Below, one piece after another: positions 7,609-15,167 of a stretch of DNA of 64,000 nucleotides. The position numbers and the translations under genes were made by a program. The notes below the pieces were generated by a model. That model was not told the origin of the DNA. It did no database searches and was given only the letters and a program-made list of their open reading frames with translations. Every line of letters starts with the position of its first letter. The stretch's first letter is position 1. Origin of the DNA: Candidatus Marispirochaeta associata (GTDB taxonomy: Bacteria > Spirochaetota > Spirochaetia > JC444 > Marispirochaetaceae); the NCBI GenBank assembly GCA_001749745.1, contig JWTM01000499.1, positions 1 through 64,000 on the forward strand, given 5' to 3'.

Positions 7609-8947
7609 ATTAAGCGCTGAATTAGTCGCCTTCCTCATGCTCGGAGGAGTCTTCGGTCTGGTCCTGACCGGCTTTCCGATCGCTTTTGTAATCGGCAGCG
7701 TGGCCTTCTTCGTGGGTCTTTTGATCTTCGGACCGACCACTGCTTTTCATATCCTCTATAGCCGCTTCTACGGGCTCTCCCTCAATTATCCCTACCTGGC
7801 GGTGCCGCTGTTCACCTTTATGGGGGTTGTGCTGCAGCATTCGGGGATAACCAAGGATCTCTACACCAGCCTCTACGAAGCGCTGGGACGCCTGCGGGGC
7901 GGTTTGCTGATTGTGACCATCGTATTCGGTACGGTACTTGCCGCCTGTCTCGGTGTTATCGCCGCCTCGGTTACGATCCTGACCCTGATCGCCCTGGGGC
8001 CAATGGTCGAACGGGGCTACGACCGATCTCTCGCTTCGGGAGCGATCGTCGCCGCGGGAACCTTAGGGATTCTCATCCCTCCCAGCATCATGCTGGTCGT
8101 ATACGGCCCGCAAGCGGGAATTTCGATCGGCCAGATGTTCATGGGGGCGGTCTTCCCCGGCCTGATTCTCTCCGGACTCTATATCACCTACGTAGTGGTG
8201 CGCTGTCATCTCAATCCTGAACTGGGCCCGGCTATCCCGGAGGATCAGATTACTCCCTTCTCCACGGCCAAGTTGATCCGGCTCCTCAAGTCCTTGCTGC
8301 CTCCGGTACTGCTGATTCTGGCGGTGCTGGGAACCATCTTCGCCGGTATCGCTCCGCCCACCGAGGCTGCGGCCATGGGCTGCGTAGCCTCCATCATCCT
8401 GGCCATCGCCTATCGCAAGTTCAGCTGGAAGCTGATCAAGCACGCTTCGATCGAGACCTTGCGGGTATCGGCATTTGTGGTGATGATCGCCGCGCTCTGT
8501 TACGCCTTTGTGGGGATCTTCATGAGCGCCGGCGCAGGGGATGTGGTGGCCGACATGATCCTGGCCGTCCCCGGCGGGAAGTGGGCCTCGTTCTTCGTTA
8601 TTATGGTGATTGTCTTTCTGTTGGGTCTCTTCATCGAGTGGATCGGCATCGTCTTTATTATCGTGCCGATCTTCTCCCCCATTCTGGCGCAACTCGGGTT
8701 CAATCCCCTCTGGGCGGGTATGATGATCTGTATCAACCTGCAGATGGCCTTCCAGACCCCGCCCATGGCGATGTCGATCTTCGTCATGAAGGGAACCGCA
8801 CCGCCGGAGACGGGTGTAACGATGGCGCATATCATCAAGGGGGTCATTCCCTTTGTGTTGATCATCATGTTTACCCTCTTTCTCTGCACGGTATTCCCGG
8901 GTATCATTACCTGGTTGCCGGAGAAGATGATCGGATCGGCAATGTAA
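7592..8947 (+). CDS. TRAP transporter large permease subunit, DctM family
   Basis: This 451-residue membrane protein forms the sodium-coupled transport path. It has about twelve hydrophobic segments and the family motifs GAIVAAGTLGILIPPSI, PTEAAAMG, and GMMICINLQMAFQTPPMA near the end. The GTG at 7592 (the next codon option is TTG at 7601 behind GGTGA) overlaps the end of dctQ, so the two are translationally coupled. With dctP and dctQ it makes a complete tripartite uptake system. Confidence 0.93.
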   Translation: MNPLIELSAELVAFLMLGGVFGLVLTGFPIAFVIGSVAFFVGLLIFGPTTAFHILYSRFYGLSLNYPYLAVPLFTFMGVVLQHSGITKDLYTSLYEALGRLRGGLLIVTIVFGTVLAACLGVIAASVTILTLIALGPMVERGYDRSLASGAIVAAGTLGILIPPSIMLVVYGPQAGISIGQMFMGAVFPGLILSGLYITYVVVRCHLNPELGPAIPEDQITPFSTAKLIRLLKSLLPPVLLILAVLGTIFAGIAPPTEAAAMGCVASIILAIAYRKFSWKLIKHASIETLRVSAFVVMIAALCYAFVGIFMSAGAGDVVADMILAVPGGKWASFFVIMVIVFLLGLFIEWIGIVFIIVPIFSPILAQLGFNPLWAGMMICINLQMAFQTPPMAMSIFVMKGTAPPETGVTMAHIIKGVIPFVLIIMFTLFLCTVFPGIITWLPEKMIGSAM

Positions 8948-8972
8948 CTCGGTACTATAATTAATGGGCGGA

Positions 8973-8996
8973 CCGGAATTCAGCCTTGAGTTCCGG
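8973..8996 (+). terminator. Hairpin after dctM
   Basis: CCGGAATTC (8973-8981) pairs with GAGTTCCGG (8988-8996), with one G-T pair and a 6-base loop. There is no T run after it, so it is more likely a processing or stability element than a strong terminator. Confidence 0.4.
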
Positions 8997-9023
8997 CACG
9001 CTTGCCTTTATGATAGGTTCAGC

Positions 9024-9305
9024 ATGAATGCGGTTCGCCTCGATCAGATCTCCGAGGTTCCCTCGGATATACTCTACATCAAACGCTTTATCGGGCGGAT
9101 TCGAATAGATCTGGACGGCGGCCCGGAAGAGTTCTTTATCGGCTTCTCCCTGGAAAAGAAACCGATCGGTCCCCCCGATGTGGAGCTGAAGTTTATCGAT
9201 GCTCCTTCACCGGAGCTTCTGTCTCACCAGGAGCTGATCAAAGAGCGCATTACGGCGATGGAGAAGGCGGGGGAGTTGAAGCATTCCCCCTTTGAAGGTT
9301 TATAA
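9024..9305 (+). CDS. Hypothetical protein at the end of the TRAP operon
   Basis: A 93-residue soluble protein that I do not recognise. It has an acidic, beta-rich first half (YIKRFIGRIRIDLDGGPEEFFIGFSL) and a helical C-terminal end. ATG at 9024 is chosen; the frame is open from 8964. Only 76 bp separate it from dctM, so it probably belongs to the operon. Its last 56 bp overlap the 3' end of the convergent HAD gene, which makes the true end of one of the two genes worth checking. Confidence 0.55.
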   Translation: MNAVRLDQISEVPSDILYIKRFIGRIRIDLDGGPEEFFIGFSLEKKPIGPPDVELKFIDAPSPELLSHQELIKERITAMEKAGELKHSPFEGL

Positions 9306-9987
9306 GCCAGCCGGGTATGCTCAAAAGGTCGTCGGTTGTATAATCGGCGGCATCGCAGCTCTCTTCGCTGCGAAAACGGCGATACCAGATCGTGGACATC
9401 CCGAAGTCCTTCGCCCCGCCGATATCGTCGCTCGGGTTATCCCCCACATAAACGGTCTTTTCCGGATCATCCACATCTGCTTGCTCCAGGGCCAGTCGGA
9501 ATATCCGGGGATCGGGCTTCTTGAGACCCACCTCGTCGGAGACGATTACCGGATCGAACTGATTTGCCAGTCCGGCGGCCGACATCCGGGAGTACTGCAT
9601 ATCTTTGAAGCCGTTGGTGATGACGCCGAGTTTATAGCCTGCGTCGCGGAGCCTCGCCAGCAGCTCCTCCGCTCCCTCGACGAGCACTCCGCAGCTGGAG
9701 AAGTGATTTAGATATCCCTCTTGAACCCGCGCGGACACGGTCGGATCCCCGCCGATTGACGTGAGCAGCCGCTCGAAACGGAGTCGCCGGACCCCTTCGG
9801 CATCTGTTTCGCCCCGGGCATAGGCTTCCCACAGCGCCTTGTTTATGCGGCGGTAGGTCGCCAGGATCTCTTCATTAAAGTCGAAACCGGTCTCGGCCAG
9901 AGCGGACGAGAGCCCGTGGCGTTCCGAGGCGCGATAATCGATAAGGGTGTCGTCCAGGTCGAAGAAAAGCATACTCTTCTGCTTCAT
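9250..9987 (-). CDS. HAD-superfamily hydrolase, YjjG-like nucleotidase
   Basis: The 245-residue phosphatase carries all four HAD motifs: FFDLDDTLID (nucleophile Asp near residue 10), VITNG, a lysine in LKKPDPRIF, and VYVGDNPSDDIGGAKDFGM. The layout and length match the HAD-IA subgroup with YjjG, which dephosphorylates pyrimidine nucleoside monophosphates, including damaged ones. The last 18 residues form a Ser/Pro-rich tail that overlaps the convergent small gene. No Shine-Dalgarno stands before the ATG; a promoter -10 box lies only 7 bases upstream, suggesting a leaderless message. Confidence 0.88.
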   Translation of the reverse strand: MKQKSMLFFDLDDTLIDYRASERHGLSSALAETGFDFNEEILATYRRINKALWEAYARGETDAEGVRRLRFERLLTSIGGDPTVSARVQEGYLNHFSSCGVLVEGAEELLARLRDAGYKLGVITNGFKDMQYSRMSAAGLANQFDPVIVSDEVGLKKPDPRIFRLALEQADVDDPEKTVYVGDNPSDDIGGAKDFGMSTIWYRRFRSEESCDAADYTTDDLLSIPGWLINLQRGNASTPPPSPSP

Positions 9988-9994
9988 TCATATG

Positions 9995-10024
9995 ACTATA
10001 TGCTATCTCCTCGGATTCCTTCAA
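9995..10024 (-). promoter_or_regulatory. Promoter of the YjjG-like gene, leaderless geometry
   Basis: Minus strand: TTGAAG (10019-10024), 18 bp, TATAGT (9995-10000), then 7 bases to the ATG. The expected start of transcription falls on or next to the start codon. Confidence 0.6.
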
Positions 10025-10081
10025 CAGACCCCGGTAGGATTCTGTAAAGGTTACGATTTAGGGACAATCGCAGCATTTCGC

Positions 10082-10110
10082 TTGTGAATTAACTATAGCG
10101 GTAGTAATAT
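10082..10110 (+). promoter_or_regulatory. Sigma-70-type promoter of the nucleotidase gene
   Basis: TTGTGA (10082-10087), 17 bp, TAATAT (10105-10110), 33 bp before ATG. AAAGGAGAAAG supplies the ribosome site. Confidence 0.7.
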
Positions 10111-10143
10111 AAAATTTAACCCTCAATTAAAAAGGAGAAAGAA

Positions 10144-11751
10144 ATGAAACGATCTATCCGTTCTATCATGTTACTGGGACTGGTACTGCTGGTCCTTGCC
10201 TGCGCATCGTCCCCCATAGTCGAGCCGGATGTTGAGCACTCCCTGACGATTTTGCACACCAACGATCACCATGGACACCCCGTGGCCTTCTTCGACTATC
10301 CCGCACCGAATCAGGGAGGACTTCCTGCCCAGGCAAGCTTTGTGGCGGAGGTCAGAGACGAGAGTGCGAATTTGCTCGTACTCAGCGCCGGGGACTTCAA
10401 TACCGGGCGGCCGGAGTCGAACTTCTTCAAGGCTGAGCCCGATATCATCGGCTTCAACTATATCGGATACGATGCCATGGCCATGGGAAATCACGAGTTC
10501 GACCCATCCCCGGCGGAGATGCAGGAACAGATCGCCCTGTCCGAGTTCCCCTGGCTCTGTGCGAATGTGGTCTATGCCGACAGCGGAGAGTATATCGACA
10601 ATGTCGCCCCCTACATCATCAAGGATTACGGTTCATTCAAGGTCGGGATCATCGGATTGCTCTCTACGGAAACAGCCAAAACGGGAAATCCTGAAAATAT
10701 AAAGGGACTAACCTTTTTAGATGAGGTCGAGACCGCAAATATGCTGGTCCCGAAACTGAAGAAACAGGCCGATATCGTGATTGCCGTAGTCCACATGGGA
10801 ATCTACGATGAGGATAATAAGGGATCGAAGCGGGTGGCCGCGGAGGTTCCCGGCCTGGCCCTGGTAATCGACGGTCATACCCATACGAAAGTCGAAGAGC
10901 CGGTAATGATCACCAACCGGGTGAGCGGAGAAGCGGTTCCCATCCTGCAGGCCAAGCACTGGGGGCTCTATGTGGGCAAGATCGACCTGCGCTTTATGAA
11001 CGGCACGGTGACCGATATGGATTATGAGTTGGTCCCTATCAATGTCCGGACCAGGCAGGAGGCCGCCGACGGAACCCGCACCTATCCTACGCTTGGCAAG
11101 GAGTACGCCCCGGACTCACAGCTTGAAGCGCTGCTGGCCTCCTATGTGGAGCAGGTCGACGCGGTGCTTGCCGAGGAGATCGGAGAGGCTACCGCTCCCT
11201 TCCTCAATGCGGATACCCGAAAGAGAGAGACCGCTATCGGCGATATGGTGGCCGATTCCATGCTCTGGTTCGCCAACGAGATGAACCTGGGAGTCGATTT
11301 CGCCTTCCAGAACGGCGGCGGAATCCGTACTGATATTCCCGACGGCCCGATTACTAAAGGGACCATCTATGAGGTGCTGCCGTTCGATAACTCGGTCGCG
11401 GTGGTAACCATGAAGGGGAGCGATATTATCCGGCTCTTCGAGAGCACCCCGGCCAATGTCGGTCACGGAGCGATGCCTCAGGTGTCAGAGGGCGTTTCCT
11501 TTACGATCGATACGGCGGCGGGAACCATCGCCGATCTGAGGGTAGGCGGGAAACCCGTCGACCCTGCGGCAGAGTATGTGATCGCCACCAACTCCTATTT
11601 GGCGGCGGGGGGCGACGGCTACGCGGTCTTTACCGAGGCTCTGGATTACTATGACACCTCTCTCATGCAGCGCGACGCTTTTATTGAGTATGTGCTTCAT
11701 CTGGGCGGAAGCATCACGCCCGAAGTGCAGAACCGCATTAAACTGCAGTAG
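10144..11751 (+). CDS. Surface 5'-nucleotidase / UshA-family lipoprotein
   Basis: The 535-residue protein starts with a lipoprotein signal (LVLLVLACAS, Cys about residue 21). It has an N-terminal calcineurin-like metallophosphatase domain with HTNDHHGHP, GDFN, MGNHEFD and IDGHTHT metal motifs (about 37-250), and a C-terminal 5_nucleotid_C substrate domain (about 340-500) with FQNGGGIRTDIP and TNSYLAAGGDGYAVF. Such enzymes release nucleosides and phosphate from nucleotides or UDP-sugars outside the cytoplasm. It has its own promoter and a hairpin behind it. Confidence 0.93.
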   Translation: MKRSIRSIMLLGLVLLVLACASSPIVEPDVEHSLTILHTNDHHGHPVAFFDYPAPNQGGLPAQASFVAEVRDESANLLVLSAGDFNTGRPESNFFKAEPDIIGFNYIGYDAMAMGNHEFDPSPAEMQEQIALSEFPWLCANVVYADSGEYIDNVAPYIIKDYGSFKVGIIGLLSTETAKTGNPENIKGLTFLDEVETANMLVPKLKKQADIVIAVVHMGIYDEDNKGSKRVAAEVPGLALVIDGHTHTKVEEPVMITNRVSGEAVPILQAKHWGLYVGKIDLRFMNGTVTDMDYELVPINVRTRQEAADGTRTYPTLGKEYAPDSQLEALLASYVEQVDAVLAEEIGEATAPFLNADTRKRETAIGDMVADSMLWFANEMNLGVDFAFQNGGGIRTDIPDGPITKGTIYEVLPFDNSVAVVTMKGSDIIRLFESTPANVGHGAMPQVSEGVSFTIDTAAGTIADLRVGGKPVDPAAEYVIATNSYLAAGGDGYAVFTEALDYYDTSLMQRDAFIEYVLHLGGSITPEVQNRIKLQ

Positions 11752-11759
11752 TATCAATC

Positions 11760-11790
11760 TCTACCGGGGGGGCGTCCCTCCCGGTAGATT
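11760..11790 (+). terminator. Hairpin terminator after the nucleotidase gene
   Basis: TCTACCGGG (11760-11768) pairs with CCCGGTAGA (11780-11788). The T-tract after it is weak (TTATC), so termination may be partial. Confidence 0.6.
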
Positions 11791-11798
11791 ATCCTGCC

Positions 11799-12125
11799 AT
11801 GCGTCGTTATTGCCTTATCGAGCAGCGGTTATATCCGGAGGAGCAGCTTGAGCTGGTTCTCGGCCTAAGTCCCGCGGTCCCTGCCTTTGTTCTTACTGTA
11901 CCGGTCACGACCGACTCCTCCTGTATCGAGATTGCCGCACAGCTCCTCTCCAAGAAGAGAAGCGACCTTCAATCCCTCCTTCCCTCGCAAGAGGAAATAG
12001 CCCAAAGAGTTGAACGTCTGCTTCGTTTGGAATCCCCGGCGCATTGCACGGCCGTGCGACTGCGCCTCTTCTCGCTTCCCGAGTTCAAGGTGGTCATAGA
12101 CCTGATACGCTCTCCTCAGGTATGA
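11799..12125 (+). CDS. Hypothetical 108-residue protein
   Basis: I do not recognise this family. The sequence is rich in Leu, Ser and charged residues. It has a predicted strand-rich centre (VPAFVLTVPVTT) and a helical stretch (EIAQRVERLLRLE) with no membrane segment. It is placed between the nucleotidase hairpin and a HAD gene whose first possible ATG overlaps this gene's stop as ATGA at 12122, which supports it being translated and coupled. No clear ribosome site is seen before ATG 11799. Confidence 0.5.
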   Translation: MRRYCLIEQRLYPEEQLELVLGLSPAVPAFVLTVPVTTDSSCIEIAAQLLSKKRSDLQSLLPSQEEIAQRVERLLRLESPAHCTAVRLRLFSLPEFKVVIDLIRSPQV

Positions 12126-12790
12126 TCCCTCCCATGAAATCCTACTCTACCTGCCTCTTCGACATCGACGGAACCCTCTTAGATACCATGGAGTTGATCT
12201 ACCGTACCTTCGTGTATAGCTGCCGACGCTGGTCGGGGCTCGAGATCGACCGGGAGACTGTCTTCTCCCATGTGGGTATTCCTTTGATTGATCAGTTGAA
12301 GCTTCATCTAGGCAAGCGCTCCGACGAGGAGTACCGGGAGATTGCGGCGGCCCATATGGAGCACCAGAAGAGGATCTACCGGGAACATTTGCGGATTTAT
12401 CCCGGGGTGATCGAAGGCTTGTCGGCCCTTGCGTCCCGGGGAATAGAACTCGGGATTGTTACCTCCCGTACCCGGCCCTCATTGATATCCTACCTCGACC
12501 ATTTCCAGATCAAAGACTATTTTCAGGTAATTGCGACGCCGGAGTGTACGGAAAGGCATAAACCCGATCCCGAACCGGTGGAGTGGGCCATGATGCAACT
12601 CAACGCCCGACCCGAGGAGACCCTCTTCGTGGGGGATGCGGTTTTCGATATAGAAAGCGGAACGGCCGCCGGTGTGGATACCGCTTTTGTGCTCTGGGGC
12701 CCGAACGGGAACAAGGAGATCTCACCCGCGCCGAGCTATAGGCTTACATCCTTCGACGAACTACTGCCGCTCTTCAGCCTGAACAACTAA
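12122..12790 (+). CDS. HAD-superfamily phosphatase, phosphoglycolate-phosphatase-like
   Basis: About 222 residues. Motifs: FDIDGTLLDTM (nucleophile and acid/base Asp), VTSRT, a lysine in HKPDPEPVEWAM, and FVGDAVFDIESG. A helical cap lies between motifs 1 and 2 (about 25-95), as in PGP/beta-phosphoglucomutase-type HAD-IA proteins; the substrate is not determined. Start: ATG 12122 forms an ATGA overlap with the preceding gene; ATG 12134 is the alternative. The end overlaps the 3' end of the convergent Hsp33 gene by 30 bp. Confidence 0.83.
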   Translation: MIPPMKSYSTCLFDIDGTLLDTMELIYRTFVYSCRRWSGLEIDRETVFSHVGIPLIDQLKLHLGKRSDEEYREIAAAHMEHQKRIYREHLRIYPGVIEGLSALASRGIELGIVTSRTRPSLISYLDHFQIKDYFQVIATPECTERHKPDPEPVEWAMMQLNARPEETLFVGDAVFDIESGTAAGVDTAFVLWGPNGNKEISPAPSYRLTSFDELLPLFSLNN

Positions 12791-13717
12791 CTGACTGAGT
12801 TCCTCCTGGGGAAACTCATAGATGCTGTTGCAGTTGTGACAGACCGTCTGCAACGGAAAAGGGCCGTTCTGGGCCATATCCTTCAGTTCGTCGAGCTTTA
12901 TGGAGGCGATGAAGCTTCTGAAACGCTCCCGTGAACAGCTGCAGTGGAAGCGGACCTCCCGCTCCTCCATGAAGATCAGATTCTCGCTGTCGAAGCTTTC
13001 GCTGATCAATAGGCGGCCGCTCTTTCCGCCGGAGAGGGCTTCGCCGATGGAGGGGAGGGCGGCAATCTCCTTTTGAACCTGGTCGATAAAGGCATCGGAA
13101 GCGCCGGGCAGGGCCTCGACGAAGAGTCCGCCGGCGCCGAGAATATCCCCTTCCGTATCGAACTTGATGCTCAGCGCCAGGGTGCTCTTGGTCTGTTCGG
13201 AGACTAAATAGTAGCGGGCGATGTCCTCGGCCAGATTGCCGTGAAGCAGGTCGATATTGCCGCTGAATCCCTGCTGGCGTCCGTCGGGAAAGCGGTTGAC
13301 GGTGAGAATACCCGGGCCGAAGAAGGGGGCCGTGTCGAAGCTCTCGACCGGACCCTCTACCGGGATCGGGACCTCCTTTAAGTAGCCCCGTACCTCTCCG
13401 GAGGCGGCGGCTTCGACCGAAAGTCCCTTAACCGGGCCGGAGCAGCCGATCTCCAGGTTGAGCCTGCCGGTTCCCTTCAGGCTGCGGGTCATTAAAAGCG
13501 CGGCCAGGTAGGCGTGACCGAGGATGTAGCTTTCGAGGATCCCCAGTTCATGGGCGCTCCGCATCTCGTTTATCAGCCGGGTACCGTTCAGCACCGCCCC
13601 CCGGAGGGCGTCGTTCCGGTCGGTCCCGTTCTGGAGCATGAAGATATGCATCCCGTCCGGGGCAATCCCTTCTATATGATCAATCAGTTTCTGTTTCCCT
13701 ATAGATACCGTTTTCAT
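12761..13717 (-). CDS. hslO: Redox-regulated chaperone Hsp33
   Basis: About 318 residues. Hsp33 is a cytoplasmic holdase switched on by oxidation and heat. The C-terminal zinc switch is intact: CSC, 31 residues, CHNC. The N-terminal substrate-binding core has the family stretch RGAVLNGTRLINEMRSAHELG and the S-G-P-V-K-G turn. ATG 13717 begins the conserved part; an upstream TTG at 13756 would add 13 residues but falls on the likely -35 box. No Shine-Dalgarno is seen. It is divergent from ttcA with 68 bp between the starts. Together with the peroxiredoxin and OsmC genes it points to oxidative-stress exposure. Confidence 0.93.
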   Translation of the reverse strand: MKTVSIGKQKLIDHIEGIAPDGMHIFMLQNGTDRNDALRGAVLNGTRLINEMRSAHELGILESYILGHAYLAALLMTRSLKGTGRLNLEIGCSGPVKGLSVEAAASGEVRGYLKEVPIPVEGPVESFDTAPFFGPGILTVNRFPDGRQQGFSGNIDLLHGNLAEDIARYYLVSEQTKSTLALSIKFDTEGDILGAGGLFVEALPGASDAFIDQVQKEIAALPSIGEALSGGKSGRLLISESFDSENLIFMEEREVRFHCSCSRERFRSFIASIKLDELKDMAQNGPFPLQTVCHNCNSIYEFPQEELSQLVVQAEERQ

Positions 13718-13726
13718 CAGGCGTAG

Positions 13727-13756
13727 AGTCTGCCTTTCCTGGAGTCCGGCTGTCAA
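13727..13756 (-). promoter_or_regulatory. Possible hslO promoter overlapping that of ttcA
   Basis: Minus strand: TTGACA (13751-13756, a perfect -35), 18 bp, CAGACT (13727-13732, weak), 9 bases to ATG. The -35 box coincides with the one used on the other strand for ttcA, so the two promoters probably compete. Confidence 0.4.
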
Positions 13757-13778
13757 TAGCGGAGCTTTATGCTAAACT
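13750..13778 (+). promoter_or_regulatory. ttcA promoter, leaderless geometry
   Basis: CTGTCA (13750-13755), 17 bp, TAAACT (13773-13778), then 7 bases to ATG 13786. There is no ribosome site in between. Confidence 0.55.
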
Positions 13779-13785
13779 TCGCGCC

Positions 13786-14544
13786 ATGTCATTGCGACCC
13801 CTCGATAAAGATACCCGAACCCGGGCGGCATCCCTCTCCAAGAAGATCGCCCGGGCTTTCCTCCGTTTCCCGATGATCGAAGCCGACGACCGGGTACTGG
13901 TGGCCCTCTCCGGCGGAAAGGACAGCCTCAGTATGCTCTATCTCCTTCTCCGTTTGCAGCGCTCCTGGGAGACCCCCTTTAGCCTGCGGGCTCTGCATAT
14001 TCGCAGCGACTTCGACGGTTGCACCGCGGATGAGCGCATGGAGGAGATTATACGGAGCTGGGGCGCCGAGTACGAGATTATCGATGTGCCGATTGTGGGC
14101 CGGCTGAAACCCGGACGCAGTCTCAACTGCTACTGGTGCGCCACACAGCGACGGACGGAGCTCTTGCGCTATGCCGAGCGGGAGAATTTTCAGGCCATCG
14201 CCCTCGGCCACCATCAGGACGATATCCTCGAGACCCTTCTGATGAACATGTCCTACAAGGGAGAGATCTCCACCATGATGCCGGTAATGCGCTACGACCG
14301 CTATCCCCAGCGAATCATCAGACCCCTCTGCTTCGTGAAGGAGCGGGAGATTATCGAGTTCTCCCGGGGGATGGGCTTCTCCGCCTATGCAAATACCTGT
14401 CCCTACGGCCAGACCTCTAAGCGCCTCGAGGCCCGTAAGGCCCTGGAGGTACTCGCCGCCCGGGGTGAGTATGTGAAGGATAAGCTCTTCGATTCCATGA
14501 GCCGGGTCAATCTCGATTATCTGCCCGATTCTCAGTCCTCTTGA
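13786..14544 (+). CDS. ttcA: tRNA 2-thiocytidine biosynthesis protein TtcA-like
   Basis: The 252-residue PP-loop ATPase shows the nucleotide motif ALSGGKDSLSML (about 43-54) and two Cys motifs: CYWC (about 113-116) and CPYG further on, which hold the iron-sulfur cluster in TtcA. GHHQDDILETLLMNM is the second conserved block. The enzyme adds sulfur to C32 of certain tRNAs. It is followed 41 bp later by a Cys-cluster gene on the same strand. No Shine-Dalgarno; see the promoter entry. Confidence 0.88.
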   Translation: MSLRPLDKDTRTRAASLSKKIARAFLRFPMIEADDRVLVALSGGKDSLSMLYLLLRLQRSWETPFSLRALHIRSDFDGCTADERMEEIIRSWGAEYEIIDVPIVGRLKPGRSLNCYWCATQRRTELLRYAERENFQAIALGHHQDDILETLLMNMSYKGEISTMMPVMRYDRYPQRIIRPLCFVKEREIIEFSRGMGFSAYANTCPYGQTSKRLEARKALEVLAARGEYVKDKLFDSMSRVNLDYLPDSQSS

Positions 14545-14585
14545 ATCTTGACACTCAGGTCGGATAGTGCGTATAGAAACAGATT

Positions 14586-15167
14586 GTGAAAAGAACCACC
14601 CCCGCTTATGAGCAGCTTCGAGAGCTCTATGCCGACCTCGATAAGCGCATCTCTCAGTTCAGCCGATCCGCGGGCTTGGCCTGTCCCGAGGGCTGCGGCA
14701 CCTGCTGCGAGACCTTTGTCCCCGAGCTGACGAAGAGCGAAGCCGAATATATTGCCGACCATCTAATCAATCTGCGGGACACCCTAACCGCCGACTCGTG
14801 GACAAAGGGAGAGATTCCCGGAGGCTGTCCCTTCTATAAGCTCCAGGGAAATCCGTACCACTGCGGCATTTACGAGGTGCGTCCCCTGATCTGCAGGCTC
14901 TTCGCCTATGCGGGCAACCGCAACAAGGCGGGGGAGCTTTGCTTTCGTCCCTGCCGCCATATGCCGGTAGCGCATCCGGAAGCGATTCGTCCTACCGTGA
15001 GTATGGAGGAGTTCGGACGTCGCTTGGAGGCCATCGATCCCGGTTTTCGGAAAGAGGATATCGGCCCGGCTGTCCGGGAAGCCGTCGCCCGGGAGCTGCT
15101 TCTGCGGCGCATGGCCGCGGCCGAGGTCCTCCCTGATGAGGAGACCGAGATCTCCGGCGCCGTTTAG
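14586..15167 (+). CDS. YkgJ-family cysteine-cluster protein
   Basis: The 193-residue protein has the Cys-rich signature of the YkgJ/Fliy (CxxC...CC) family: CPEGCGTCC (about 30-38), then GGCPFY, YHCGIYEVRPLICRLFAY, and FRPCRH. The cysteines probably bind zinc or an iron-sulfur cluster; the exact role is unknown. The start is a GTG at 14586 with a weak ribosome site. It probably shares a transcript with ttcA. Its stop overlaps the stop of the GH20 gene on the other strand by 4 bp. Confidence 0.82.
   Translation: MKRTTPAYEQLRELYADLDKRISQFSRSAGLACPEGCGTCCETFVPELTKSEAEYIADHLINLRDTLTADSWTKGEIPGGCPFYKLQGNPYHCGIYEVRPLICRLFAYAGNRNKAGELCFRPCRHMPVAHPEAIRPTVSMEEFGRRLEAIDPGFRKEDIGPAVREAVARELLLRRMAAAEVLPDEETEISGAV

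Noticed and set aside
8063..8830. Long minus-strand frame rich in His, Asp and Gly across dctM
   Set aside because: The composition is typical of the reverse complement of a membrane-protein gene; dctM is certain on the plus strand.
8991..9005. GGCACGCTTGC resembles a sigma-54 promoter before the small gene at 9024
   Set aside because: The GG and GC elements are 7 bases apart, not 10, and the bases are part of the hairpin behind dctM.
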